DNA of 64,000 nucleotides from assembly GCA_049840475.1 (NCBI GenBank), contig JASGKX010000001.1:2356001-2420000 (forward strand), given 5' to 3'. The DNA is from JBGVSA01 sp049840475 (GTDB taxonomy: Bacteria > Pseudomonadota > Gammaproteobacteria > Burkholderiales > Rhodocyclaceae). Below the pieces are notes generated by a model. That model saw only the letters and a program-made list of their open reading frames with translations. It made no database searches and was not told the DNA's origin. The position numbers and the translations under genes are program-made. Positions 17,604 to 26,753 of this stretch are shown here, in pieces (position 1 is the stretch's first letter; every line of letters begins with the position of its first letter).

Positions 17604-19055
17604 CTAAATCACATACAAATCCACGTATTCATTGACTGGCATGGCCTCGAGCCGTGCCTGGTCGAGCGACGCCGCCAGGATCGCGGCCTGCTGCTTGTGC
17701 GGAAAGCGGCGGGCGAGGTTGGTGCGGAACTTGGCTTCGAGCAGGGGGATGCCGTCGACGCGGCGCCGCTTGTGGCCGATGGGGTATTCGCACACCACTT
17801 CGGGCAGCGTGCTGCCGTCGTTGAATTCAACGGTCAGCGCGTTGGCGATGCTGCGCTTTTCGGGGTCGTGGTAGTCGCGCGTGAATTGCGGGTCTTCCAC
17901 GCAGACGATCTTCTCGCGCAGTGCGTCGATGCGCGGATCGGCTGCGATCGAGTCCTCGTAGTCGCCAGCCGTCAGACGTCCGAACAATAGTGGCACCGCC
18001 ACCATGTACTGCACGCAGTGGTCGCGGTCGGCCGGATTGTTGAGCGGACCTTGTTTGTCGATGATGCGGATGCACGCCTCATGCGTGCGGATGGTGACCT
18101 TGCGGATGTCCTGCGCGCTACGGCCGCGCGCCTGCAGTTGTTCGTGCAGGGTCATCGCACATTCCACGGCGGTCTGACTGTGGAACTCGGCGGGGTAGGA
18201 GATCTTGAACAGCACGTTCTCCATCACGTAGCTGCCATAGGGCCGCTGGAAGCGGAACGGTTCGCCCTTGAAGCTCACGTCATAGAAGCCCCAGGTCTTG
18301 GCGGTCAGCACGGACGGATACCCCATCTCACCCGTCTTGGCGATCAATGCCAGCCGTACCGCGCGGCTGGTGGCGTCGCCCGCGGCCCAGCTCTTGCGGC
18401 TGCCGGTGTTGGGCGCATGGCGATAGGTGCGCAGGCTTTGCCCATCCACCCACGCCAGCGAGACGGCGTTGATGATCTCCTCGCGCGACAGGCCCAGCAT
18501 CTGTGCAACCACGGCGGTGGAGGCAACCTTGACCAGCAGCACGTGGTCGAGCCCGACCTTGTTGAAGCTGTTCTCCAGCGCAATGCAGCCCTGGATTTCA
18601 TGCGCCTTGATCATGGCCGCGAGCACGTCGCGCATGACCAAGGGTTGCTTGCCCGCAGCCACGGCATTGCGCGACAGCCAATCGGCGGTGGCGAGAATGC
18701 CGCCGAGGTTGTCCGACGGGTGTCCCCATTCGGCCGCCAGCCAAGTGTCGTTGAAGTCCAGCCAGCGGATCATGGCGCCGATATTGAATGCCGCCTGCAC
18801 CGGATCGAGCTGGTGTTGCGTGCCCGGCACCTTGGCGCCATTGGGGACCACCGTACCGGGCACCACCGGCCCGAGCAGCTTGGTGCATGCCGGGTATTCG
18901 AGTGCTTCGAGTCCGCAGCCGAGCGTGTCGATGAGGCAATTACGCGCGGTCTCGAACGCAAGTGCGCTGTCGATGCGGTAGTCGCACACGTAGTCGGCAA
19001 TGTCGCTCAGTACCTTGTCGGGCTGCGGGCGGACGTTCGAAATATGACTGCTCAT
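17604..19055 (-). CDS. prpD: 2-methylcitrate dehydratase PrpD
   Basis: A 483-residue MmgE/PrpD-family enzyme that dehydrates 2-methylcitrate to 2-methyl-cis-aconitate. Distinctive segments: FETARNCLIDTLGCGLEAL near 35, IRWLDFNDTWLAAEWGHPSD near 102 with active-site Asp residues, and RHAPNTGSRKSWAAGDATSR near 225. Start at 19055 has CAGGAG upstream; the longer frame to 19142 does not. The use of prpD instead of acnD/prpF gives an enterobacterial-style gene set. It lies 28 bases after prpC. Confidence 0.95.
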   Translation of the reverse strand: MSSHISNVRPQPDKVLSDIADYVCDYRIDSALAFETARNCLIDTLGCGLEALEYPACTKLLGPVVPGTVVPNGAKVPGTQHQLDPVQAAFNIGAMIRWLDFNDTWLAAEWGHPSDNLGGILATADWLSRNAVAAGKQPLVMRDVLAAMIKAHEIQGCIALENSFNKVGLDHVLLVKVASTAVVAQMLGLSREEIINAVSLAWVDGQSLRTYRHAPNTGSRKSWAAGDATSRAVRLALIAKTGEMGYPSVLTAKTWGFYDVSFKGEPFRFQRPYGSYVMENVLFKISYPAEFHSQTAVECAMTLHEQLQARGRSAQDIRKVTIRTHEACIRIIDKQGPLNNPADRDHCVQYMVAVPLLFGRLTAGDYEDSIAADPRIDALREKIVCVEDPQFTRDYHDPEKRSIANALTVEFNDGSTLPEVVCEYPIGHKRRRVDGIPLLEAKFRTNLARRFPHKQQAAILAASLDQARLEAMPVNEYVDLYVI

Positions 19056-19083
19056 GCAAAAGGCTCCTGAAGAATCTGCGCAA

Positions 19084-20253
19084 TCAGCGGCGTTGTTCGA
19101 TGGGAACGAAGGCGAGGTTTTCCGGGCCGGTGTAGTTCGCACTCGGCCGGATGATCTTGTTGTCGATGCGCTGCTCGATGATGTGTGCGGCCCAGCCCGT
19201 CGTGCGTGCCACCACGAACAGCGGGGTGAACATATTCGTCGGCACGCCCATCATGTGGTAGCTCACCGCGCTGAACCAGTCGAGATTGGGGAACATGCTT
19301 TTCGCATTCCACATCACGCTCTCGATGCGCTCGGCGATATTGAACATCTTCAAGTCATCGGCCTGCTGCGAGAGCCGGCGGGCGACTTCCTTGATGACCT
19401 TGTTGCGCGGGTCGGCGATGGTGTAGACCGGATGGCCGAAACCGATGACAACCTCTTTGTTGTTGACGCATCGGCGGATGTCGGCTTCGGCCTCGTCGGG
19501 CGAATCGTAGCGCTGCTGGATTTCGAACGACGCTTCGTTGGCGCCACCGTGCTTGGGCCCGCGCAGGGCGCCGATGGCCCCGGTGATGGCGGAATACACA
19601 TCGGCGCCGGTGCCCGCGATGACGCGTGCGGTGAAGGTCGACGCGTTGAATTCGTGCTCGGCGTACAGGTTGAGCGACGTGTGCATCGCCCGCACCCAGT
19701 CCGGCGACGGGCGACGGCCATGCAGCAGGTGCAGAAAATGCGCACCGATGGAATCGTCATCGGTTTCCGTATCGATGCGGCGGCCGTGGTGGCTGAAGTG
19801 ATACCAGTACAACAGCATGGAGCCGAGCGACGCCAGCAGGCGGTCGGCGATTTCGCGCGCACCGGCAGTGTTGTGGTCATCCTTCTCTGGCAGCAGGCAA
19901 CCGAGCGTGGAGACGCCGGTGCGCATCACGTCCATTGCATGCGCCGAGGCCGGCAGATTCTCCAGCACGTTGCGCACGTTACCCGGCAGGCCGCGCAACG
20001 CGGACAGGCGCGTCTTGTAGGCGGCCAGCTCGCCGCGCGTGGGCAGCTTGCCGTGCACCAGCAGATAGGCGATCTCTTCGAACTCGCAGGTGTCGGCGAT
20101 ATCGAGGATGTCATAACCGCGGTAGTGCAGGTCGTTGCCGGTACGGCCCACTGAACACAAGGCCGTATTGCCAGCAGTCACGCCTGACAGCGCCACCGAC
20201 TTTTTCGGCTTGATGGCGCTGACGGGGGCTTCTGCGATCGCTTGCACGCTCAT
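19084..20253 (-). CDS. prpC: 2-methylcitrate synthase
   Basis: A 389-residue citrate-synthase-family enzyme that condenses propionyl-CoA with oxaloacetate. Active-site segments: LHGRRPSPDWVRAMH near 180, KHGGANEASFEI near 235 (His), and VIGFGHPVYTIADPR near 270 (His), with Asp in the DLDWF/EYTGPENLAFV region at the end (ANYTGPENLAFVPIEQR). GLSGVTAGNTALCSVG-type N terminus is seen as VALSGVTAGNTALCSVGRTG. Start at 20253 with GGAGACACACCCC upstream. Confidence 0.96.
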   Translation of the reverse strand: MSVQAIAEAPVSAIKPKKSVALSGVTAGNTALCSVGRTGNDLHYRGYDILDIADTCEFEEIAYLLVHGKLPTRGELAAYKTRLSALRGLPGNVRNVLENLPASAHAMDVMRTGVSTLGCLLPEKDDHNTAGAREIADRLLASLGSMLLYWYHFSHHGRRIDTETDDDSIGAHFLHLLHGRRPSPDWVRAMHTSLNLYAEHEFNASTFTARVIAGTGADVYSAITGAIGALRGPKHGGANEASFEIQQRYDSPDEAEADIRRCVNNKEVVIGFGHPVYTIADPRNKVIKEVARRLSQQADDLKMFNIAERIESVMWNAKSMFPNLDWFSAVSYHMMGVPTNMFTPLFVVARTTGWAAHIIEQRIDNKIIRPSANYTGPENLAFVPIEQRR

Positions 20254-20360
20254 GGGGTGTGTCTCCTCTCGTCGGGTGCGGCCGGCTGTTGTGTGCTGTG
20301 TTGCCGGCCGCACTTTTCTGGTTTCTCTCTGTTGCTCTCTGTCGGGGTCGGGTGTTCGTG

Positions 20361-21248
20361 TCAGTTGCGTGTGCGGGCGAACAGCTCGTCGAGCTTGTGC
20401 TCGTAGTCCCAGTAACCGATGGCGTCGTACAGTTCTTCGCGCGTCTGCATGGTGTCGAGCACGCTGCGCTGCGAACCCTCGCGCCGTAATGTGTTGTAGA
20501 CCTTGAGTGCTGCCTTGTTCATGGCGCGAAACGCCGACAACGGGTAGAGCGCAATGCCCACGCCAGCGCTGGCGACTTCGTCGAGCGAGAACAGCGGGGT
20601 CTTGCCGAATTCGGTGAGATTGGCGAGCACTGGCACGCGCACCGCTTCAGCGAAATCTCGGTATTGCGAAAGCTCGGTCACGGCTTCGGGGAATACGCCG
20701 TCGGCGCCGGCTTCTACGCAGGCCAGTGCGCGTTCGATGGCGCGCTCGCGCCCTTCGACGGCCAGCGCATCGGTGCGCGCCATGACGAAGAAGCTCTCGT
20801 CGGTGCGCGCATCGACGGCCGCTTTGATGCGATCGACCATCTCCGCCTGGCTGACGATTTCCTTGTTGGGGCGATGGCCGCAACGCTTGGCGCCCACTTG
20901 GTCTTCGATGTGCATGGCGGCTGCACCCGCCTTGATGAGGCTCTTGACCGTACGGGCGACGTTGAAGGCCGAGGCGCCGAAGCCTGTGTCGGCGTCCACC
21001 ATCAATGGCAGGTCGCACACATCGGTGATGCGGCGCACATCGACCAGCACGTCGTCGAGATTCGAAATGCCGAGGTCTGGCAATCCCAACGATCCGGCGG
21101 CGACGCCACCACCCGACAGATAGGCGGCGCGGAATCCGGCCTGCTTTACCAACAGTGCATGGTTGGCGTTGATGGCACCCGGCAGTTGAAGGGGGCGCTC
21201 GGCGGCAAGTGCTTCGCGGAAAATCTGGCCCGGCGTCTTGGCGGTCAT
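20361..21248 (-). CDS. prpB: Methylisocitrate lyase
   Basis: A 295-residue isocitrate-lyase-family enzyme that splits 2-methylisocitrate into pyruvate and succinate. The family catalytic cysteine motif is KRCGH (in QVGAKRCGHRPNKE, near 122). Metal site residues lie in DADTGFGASAFNVARTV near 84. Other signatures: YLSGGGVAAGSLGLPDLG and the C-terminal LYDAIGYWDYEHKLDELF. It is the first gene of the operon, directly behind a sigma-54 promoter at 21281-21296. Confidence 0.96.
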   Translation of the reverse strand: MTAKTPGQIFREALAAERPLQLPGAINANHALLVKQAGFRAAYLSGGGVAAGSLGLPDLGISNLDDVLVDVRRITDVCDLPLMVDADTGFGASAFNVARTVKSLIKAGAAAMHIEDQVGAKRCGHRPNKEIVSQAEMVDRIKAAVDARTDESFFVMARTDALAVEGRERAIERALACVEAGADGVFPEAVTELSQYRDFAEAVRVPVLANLTEFGKTPLFSLDEVASAGVGIALYPLSAFRAMNKAALKVYNTLRREGSQRSVLDTMQTREELYDAIGYWDYEHKLDELFARTRN

Positions 21249-21280
21249 GGCGGTCTCTCGGAACTCTGTGCCCCATACGG

Positions 21281-21296
21281 TGCAACGCCTGTGCCA
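21281..21296 (-). promoter_or_regulatory. Sigma-54 promoter of prpBCDE
   Basis: The minus strand reads TGGCACAGGCGTTGCA, matching TGGCAC-N5-TTGCW exactly, with GG and GC at -24/-12. It lies 33 bases before the prpB ATG. PrpR, divergently encoded, is the expected sigma-54 activator. Confidence 0.85.
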
Positions 21297-21429
21297 ACTG
21301 CGGCGGTCCTGCGGGTTTTCCGCAGCGCGATCGGGCGTGTCGTGACGCTATGTCGTTGATGTGTATGAAATCGATGCCGAGTGTTGCTGGCGCGTCAGAC
21401 GCCAGAGCACCCGTAGGGGTAAGTGCGCC

Positions 21430-21457
21430 TGTTTCAGATTTGGAAGGTGTGTTTCAG
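21430..21457 (+). repeat. Direct repeat TGTTTCAG, candidate PrpR half-sites
   Basis: TGTTTCAG occurs at 21430-21437 and again at 21450-21457, two helical turns apart, 130-180 bases upstream of the sigma-54 promoter, where an enhancer is expected. PrpR binding is inferred. Confidence 0.4.
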
Positions 21458-21484
21458 TAATCTCCTCGTCTGTCGAGGTGTGCG

Positions 21485-23405
21485 ATGTCCCCATCCAGCC
21501 GTCGGCCGCGCTTGTGCGTGGTGAGCTTCAGCCGTCTTTCTGCGCTGATTGAATCCGTGAGCGACGACTACGCCGACCGGGCCGAGATCGTCGTCGAACA
21601 TCGCCGCTTTGGCGACGCCGTGGCACAGGCCCGTTCATTGATCGAGCGTGGCGACGTGGACGTCTTCATCAGCGCCGGGGCGAACGGCGCGTTGCTGCGG
21701 CGGCAACTCGAATACCCGGTGGCGCTGGTCAACGTGACGGGTTACGACATCATGCGGGCGCTGTCGCGCGCTGCAGGCATGGGTGATCACGTCGGGCTGG
21801 TGACCTATGAGCCGATCAGCGCAGATCTCGGCGACCTCGGTCGCCTGTTGCGCATCCGTCTCGATGTGCGGCGCTATACCAGCGAACACGATGTCCACGC
21901 ACATGTGCGCGCGTTGCGCGACGCTGGCGCGCAAGTTGTCATCGGCACCAGCCTGGTCACCGAAACCGCCGAGCAGTATGGGCTGCAGAGCGTCTTCATC
22001 TACACACCGGAGTCAGCCCGGCGCGCCATTGAAGAAGCCATTGAACTGGCTCGCGTGCGGGCCGTTGAGCGTGTGCGGCGCGAACAGTTGGCGACGCTGC
22101 TCGGGCACGTGCGCGAGGGCATCGTGGCGATCGACGCCGCGCAGCAGGTGTGGCTGGCCAATCCGGCCGCGTGCGATTTGCTGGACGCGCCTGCGCAGGC
22201 CGTGATCGGCCGTTCGCTTGCCGACGTCATGCCGCAGGTGGATGTGCGCGATGCGCTGGGCAAGGATGCTCGCCCGCTGTTGCGGCAGGTGTTCCGCCTC
22301 GGCGCACGACGTGTCATCGGCAACATCATTCCGGTTCGACGAACAAGGCGCACAGGCCGGGGCACTGTTCACCTTACAAGAGGCCGCCAGCGTGGAACGC
22401 GCTGACCGCGATCTGCGCCGCCACGCGCACAGCACGCCGCTGCGCGCGCGCCATGCGCTCGATGATCTGGTCGGGGTGTCGGAGGCCATGCGCGGTCTGC
22501 GCGCCCTGGCCGAGCGCTTCGCGAGCCTCGACCTGACGGTGCTGATCACCGGCGAATCGGGGACTGGCAAAGAACTCATCGCGCAGGGGCTGCATAACGC
22601 CAGCGCGCGTCGGCGCGGGCCATTCGTGGCGATCAACTGCGCGGCGATGCCCGAATCTCTGCTCGAAGCGGAACTCTTTGGCTACGAGGAGGGCGCCTTT
22701 ACCGGCGCATCGCGCGGCGGCAAGCCCGGTCTGCTCGAAGCGGCCCACCGTGGCAGCGTTTTTCTCGACGAAATCGGCGACATGCCGCTGGCCCTGCAGA
22801 CGCGGCTCTTGCGCGTACTGCAAGAGCGCGAAGTGCTGCGCGTCGGCGGGCGCGAGCCGATTCCCATCGACGTGCGCATCGTTGCCGCTACGCACCGCGA
22901 CCTCACCCAGCGCGTGCGGGACGGCTCTTTCCGGCAAGACCTGTACTACCGGCTCAATGGGCTGCGATTGGTGGTGCCGAGTTTGCGCGAGCGTATCGAA
23001 GATCTGCCCGCGCTGATCGATGCGCTTGTCGCCAAGCACGTGGGGCGACACGGACTGGTACGTCCAGACGCGGCGTTGCTCGACCGCTTTCTTGAACGTA
23101 CGCGCGCCTACACATGGCCCGGCAATGTGCGTGAGCTGGAAAACATGGTCGAACGCCTGATGGCTGCCGCGAGCGAGCCGGACGCCGACTTGCGCGCGGG
23201 CTTGCTGGCGATGCTGTTTCCAGAACTGGAGGGAACTGCCGACGCCGTGCCCGACGAGGCGCCATTGCGCCAGGCGCGGAGGGAACTCGATCGGCGTGAG
23301 GCGCGTGCGGCGCTGGCCGAAGCAGGTGGCAACGCAACGCTGGCCGCGCGCCGGCTTGGCGTGGGCCGAACGACTCTGTGGCGGCTGCTCAAGGCTGATC
23401 AGTAG
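21485..23405 (+). pseudogene. prpR: Propionate catabolism sigma-54 activator PrpR, frameshifted near 22334
   Basis: Two overlapping frames together make one PrpR of about 640 residues. Frame one (from ATG 21485, GAGGTG upstream) gives the PrpR_N sensor domain and a PAS-like segment up to IGNIIPV near residue 284, then becomes nonsense and stops at 22405. The next frame carries RFDEQGAQAGALFTLQEA, a full AAA+ sigma-54 domain (GESGTGKELIAQ; GAFTGA loop; VFLDEIGD; Walker and sensor motifs) and a Fis-like helix-turn-helix (AGGNATLAARRLGVGRTTLW) ending at 23405. Restoring a second CCGGT at 22331-22335 gives an unbroken PVRFDEQG, so loss of one 5-base tandem copy is the simplest explanation. If real, prpBCDE would lack its activator. 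Confidence 0.88.
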
Positions 23406-23496
23406 GAAGAACCCAAGCCTTAACAGGTAGGTTCCTGCATCGAAATACCTCTTGCCTTATAATGCTGAGTTGTCTTGTCGGCAGATTCCCCTTGCC

Positions 23497-24246
23497 ATGC
23501 GTCTTGCACTATTGACTGGCGGCTCCCGGGGGCTGGGCCTCGCGCTCGGCGAACGACTGGTGGGCGCCGGTTACCGCGTGCTGGAATTCTCGCGTAGCGC
23601 GCCGCATGACTGGTCGGTACAGGTGGACTTCTCGCAGCCGTCGTTGGCGGCCCGCATGGTGGCCGATACGCTTGCACCGCTGGCCGCCCAGCCCATTGAA
23701 GAACTCATCTTCATTGGCAATGCAGCCACGCTGGAGCCCATGGGGCCGACATCGCGCCAGTCGCGCGATGCGGTGCTCGACAATCTGAACATCAATTTCT
23801 CCAGCGCGATCCTGGTTCTCACCGAGGTCGTCGCGGCATTCCAGTCACACGCCTGTCGCAAAGTGGTGGCCAATATTTCGTCGGGCGCCGCGCTTAAGGG
23901 CTACGCAGGTTGGTCGCTGTACTGTGCGGTGAAGGCGGGCATGGAGAACTTCATCCAGTCGCTTGCCCTCGAGCAAGCACGCGAGCCGCATCCGTTGATT
24001 GCTGTGAACGTGAATCCCGGCGTCATGGACACCGGCATGCAGGCATTGATCCGCGCCACGCCGGAAGCAGACTTTCCCGACGTTGGACGCTTCATCCAGC
24101 GTCGCGAGGCAGGCGAGTTGGCTTCGCCCGATCGTGTTGCCGGGGCGATTCTGCGCATTCTGGCTGCGCCCGAACTGGCTGGCGGCGCGCGCTACGTGGC
24201 GCAGGAGTGGCTGCGGGACGACGCCTCGAACGAGGCCGACGTTTAG
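23497..24246 (+). CDS. SDR family oxidoreductase, sepiapterin/benzil reductase-like
   Basis: A 249-residue short-chain dehydrogenase. LLTGGSRGLGLALGERL at the N terminus is the NADP loop, IFIGNAATLEP replaces NNAG, and the catalytic residues are in NISSGAALKGYAGWSLYCAVKAG (Ser, Tyr, Lys; quoted in parts: GYAGWSLYCAVKAG). The pattern NPGVMDTGMQ is typical of the YueD/sepiapterin reductase branch. Start at 23497 by fold; the longer frame adds 15 residues. Substrate unknown. It ends at an intrinsic terminator. Confidence 0.85.
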   Translation: MRLALLTGGSRGLGLALGERLVGAGYRVLEFSRSAPHDWSVQVDFSQPSLAARMVADTLAPLAAQPIEELIFIGNAATLEPMGPTSRQSRDAVLDNLNINFSSAILVLTEVVAAFQSHACRKVVANISSGAALKGYAGWSLYCAVKAGMENFIQSLALEQAREPHPLIAVNVNPGVMDTGMQALIRATPEADFPDVGRFIQRREAGELASPDRVAGAILRILAAPELAGGARYVAQEWLRDDASNEADV

Positions 24247-24310
24247 TTTTTCACTTGTCGCGCCCGTGCTGGGCGTGGCGATAGAGCCCGGCATGGGCTG
24301 GTTTTCGATG

Positions 24311-24341
24311 GCGCGCCATCGTGGCGCGCTTTTTGTTTTTT
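24311..24341 (+). terminator. Rho-independent terminator
   Basis: GCGCGCC (24311-24317), ATCGT loop, GGCGCGC (24323-24329), then TTTTTGTTTTTT. Confidence 0.88.
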
Positions 24342-24376
24342 GGTGCGCCCATTGGACGGGCGCCGCAGGAGTCATC

Positions 24377-25303
24377 TTGAAGAACACGCAAGTATTCACG
24401 GACAAGCGATTTGTCTTTTCCATAGCGACTTTGTGCTGCCTGTTGTGGGGCAGTGCTTATCCGGCGATCAAGAATGGCTACGCGCTGTTCAACATTGCCG
24501 CCAACGACATTCCCTCGAAACTGGTGTTCGCTGGCTGGCGCTTCTTCTTTGCCGGGCTGGTGCTGCTGGTGCTGGCGCGCTTCACGCACCGCAAGCTCGG
24601 GCCGCTGTCGCCGGGCAAGTGGAAGCAGCTCGCGATTCTCGGCCTGACGCAGACTTCGCTGCAGTACGTGTTCTTCTATATCGGCCTGGCCTACACGACG
24701 GGCGTGAAGGGTTCGATCATGAACTCGACCGCGACCTTCTTCAGCGTGATCCTGGCCCACTTCATCTACCAGAACGATCGCATCACGGGTGCCAAGGCCA
24801 TCGGCTGTCTGCTGGGTTTTGCGGGCGTGATGGCGGTGAACTTCAGCCACGATCTGCTGGACTTTACCTTCACCATCGCGGGCGATGGTTCGGTGGTGAT
24901 GTCGGCATTCATCCTGTCGGCGGCGATGATTTACGGCAAGAAGGTCTCGCAAGGCATGGATTCCGTCGTCATGACGGGTTACCAGCTTTCAATCGGCGGC
25001 ATCGCGCTGACGGTGGCGGGCTACGTCACGGGTGGCGGACTGCACGGTTTTGGCGTGGCGTTGACGGCGTTGCTGGCGTATCTGGTCGTGCTGTCGTCGG
25101 CAGCGTTTGCGCTGTGGAGCATTCTGCTCAAGTACAACCGCGTCGGCATGGTGGCGCCGTTCAACTTCCTCATTCCCGTATCGGGCGCGGTGCTGTCGGC
25201 GATTTTCCTGAACGAGAGCATTTTCGAGCTGAAGAACGGTATCGCCCTGCTGCTCGTCTGCGGTGGTATCTGGCTGGTGACGCGCGAGTCGGCGCGTAGT
25301 TGA
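24377..25303 (+). CDS. EamA/DMT-superfamily transporter
   Basis: A 308-residue inner-membrane protein with about ten spans forming two EamA repeats; the first begins FSIATLCCLLWGSAYPAIK and the second VVMSAFILSAAMIYGKKVS. AGGAG 5 bases before TTG 24377 decides the start; the frame is open far upstream. Members export or import small metabolites (amino acids, nucleosides, sugars); no specificity can be read. It converges with the receiver-domain gene. Confidence 0.88.
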   Translation: MKNTQVFTDKRFVFSIATLCCLLWGSAYPAIKNGYALFNIAANDIPSKLVFAGWRFFFAGLVLLVLARFTHRKLGPLSPGKWKQLAILGLTQTSLQYVFFYIGLAYTTGVKGSIMNSTATFFSVILAHFIYQNDRITGAKAIGCLLGFAGVMAVNFSHDLLDFTFTIAGDGSVVMSAFILSAAMIYGKKVSQGMDSVVMTGYQLSIGGIALTVAGYVTGGGLHGFGVALTALLAYLVVLSSAAFALWSILLKYNRVGMVAPFNFLIPVSGAVLSAIFLNESIFELKNGIALLLVCGGIWLVTRESARS

Positions 25304-25335
25304 TATGCCGTGAAGGCGCTTCGCGTGAAGTGCCT

Positions 25336-25791
25336 TCAGACGGCGTCGTGCGTGGAGAGGTAGCGGTCGATGGCGGTCGAGACCTCTTCGAATTCGCGCG
25401 ACTTGTCGAAGAAGTAATCGGCGCCGAGCGCGAGGCACTGCGCGCGCACGCGCGGCTCGGCAAAGTTGGTGAGCACGATTCGCAGTGGCGGGTCGGGCTG
25501 ATGTTGCAGCCAGGCCAGCACGTTCATGCCGCTGCCTTCGCGCAGTTGCAGATCGATGATGGCGATCTGGAAGTCATGCCCCTGCAGTGCTGCACGGGCT
25601 TCTGTTTCACCATCGGTGGTGCGGCCCACCAGGCAACGATGATCGGACTCCACCAGATCGATCAGGCTGTCGCGGATGACCGGCGAGTCTTCCACCAGCA
25701 ACACCTGTACAGGCCCGAGCGCCGGGCGGGGCGCGGGAGTAGAGGCATCAAGAGGGCTGTTGGCGGATAGGCTCATGTGGATGTCACTCAC
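25336..25791 (-). CDS. Stand-alone response regulator receiver protein
   Basis: A 151-residue protein with only a CheY-like receiver: acidic pair VEDSPVIRDSL (near 34), phospho-acceptor in AIIDLQLREGSG (near 79), T/S in IVLTNFAEP, and lysine in YFFDKSREFEE. The first 25 residues are Pro/Ala-rich and probably disordered. It starts at GTG 25791 with AGGAA upstream. There is no output domain, so it may relay phosphate or bind another protein. It follows the NarL-type regulator by 73 bases on the same strand and could take phosphate from the CHASE3 kinase at 27681. Confidence 0.88.
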   Translation of the reverse strand: MSDIHMSLSANSPLDASTPAPRPALGPVQVLLVEDSPVIRDSLIDLVESDHRCLVGRTTDGETEARAALQGHDFQIAIIDLQLREGSGMNVLAWLQHQPDPPLRIVLTNFAEPRVRAQCLALGADYFFDKSREFEEVSTAIDRYLSTHDAV

Positions 25792-25864
25792 GAGTTGTTC
25801 CTCGTGAAGACAGTATTCCGCACGGAACGCACTGCGTTAATCGGACGGAAACCTACACGCATCA

Positions 25865-26503
25865 TCAATTGATCAGGCCGGTCTTGATGGCGTAGTAGGT
25901 CAGCTCGGCATTGGTCTGCATGTTGAGCTTTTCCAGGATGCGCGTGCGATACGTGCTGACCGTCTTGACGCTCAGGAACAACTCGTCGGCAATCTGCGAC
26001 ACGGTCTTGCCGGACGCGAGCTGGCACAGCACCTGGAATTCGCGCTGCGACAGGTCGTGATGCAGCGGGCCGCTGGCGTCGCCGTCGAGCCGGTTGACCA
26101 ACAGGTCGGACAACGCGGGCGACAGGTAGCGGCGGCCCTGGAGCACGACGCGCATGGCGCGCAGGATGTCTTCGGGCTCGGCGTCCTTGCGCACGTAGCC
26201 GTTGGCGCCGGCGCGCAGCAGATTGACCGCGTATTTGTCTTCCGGGTAGCCGGACAGGATGAGCACCGGCAGATCGGTGTGCAGGTTGCGGATCAGTCGT
26301 AGCGTGTCGACGCCGCTGCGATCGGGCAGGGCGATGTCCAGCAACACCAGGTCCCAGTGGCCGTCGCGCAGCGTGGCCAGGATCTCGAGGCTGGTGGATG
26401 CTTCTCCGCCGACTTCCAGGTCAGGCTCGTCTTCGATGAGCTGCCGGATGCCATTGCGTACGATCTGGTGGTCGTCGCCAATCAGTACGCGGTGTTTCGT
26501 CAT
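25865..26503 (-). CDS. NarL/FixJ-family response regulator
   Basis: A 212-residue regulator: receiver at 1-120 (IGDDHQIVRNGI; acceptor in LVLLDIALPDRSG near 56; VLILSGYPEDKY; YVRKDAEPEDI) and a LuxR-type helix-turn-helix at about 145-205 (LSQREFQVLCQLASGKTVSQ, VKTVSTYRTRILEKLN). It is an EvgA/UvrY/BvgA-like architecture. Start at 26503 (MTKHRVLIGD) with GGAG upstream. The HisKA_3 kinase at 27681 has the matching family type, so the two are the likely pair that controls the stress genes between and around them. Confidence 0.93.
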   Translation of the reverse strand: MTKHRVLIGDDHQIVRNGIRQLIEDEPDLEVGGEASTSLEILATLRDGHWDLVLLDIALPDRSGVDTLRLIRNLHTDLPVLILSGYPEDKYAVNLLRAGANGYVRKDAEPEDILRAMRVVLQGRRYLSPALSDLLVNRLDGDASGPLHHDLSQREFQVLCQLASGKTVSQIADELFLSVKTVSTYRTRILEKLNMQTNAELTYYAIKTGLIN

Positions 26504-26568
26504 GAGGGTCTCCGCATGGGTGACAGGCAGGGCGCCAGCGGCGATTTTGACACCGCTGGCGCGCCGCG

Positions 26569-26715
26569 TCACATTTTCTGCTTGGTATCCTTGGCGGTGT
26601 CCTGAACCTTTTCGCCGCCACGTTCGATATCCTTGCCGGCGCCTTCGATGGTGTTGCAGCCGGTGATGGCGATCATCATCAAGGCCAGTACAGGAGCGAT
26701 GATTTTCTTCAGCAT
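26569..26715 (-). CDS. Entericidin A/B family lipoprotein
   Basis: A 48-residue lipoprotein: hydrophobic signal (IIAPVLALMMIAI) ending in the lipobox ITGC, then the entericidin-type repeat NTIEGAGKDIERGGEKVQDT with a lysine-rich tail. GGAGAAA lies 6 bases before the ATG. Entericidins are small outer-membrane-linked lipoproteins induced by osmotic and stationary-phase stress. It follows the ferritin-like gene by 38 bases and precedes the NarL-type regulator on the same strand. Confidence 0.88.
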   Translation of the reverse strand: MLKKIIAPVLALMMIAITGCNTIEGAGKDIERGGEKVQDTAKDTKQKM

Positions 26716-26753
26716 GACGTTTCTCCTTCTCGGTTTGGGTGAGGGGCGCCTGA

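Noticed and set aside
18018..19070. 350-codon plus-strand frame
   Set aside because: Antisense to prpD; His/Gly/Arg-rich shadow.
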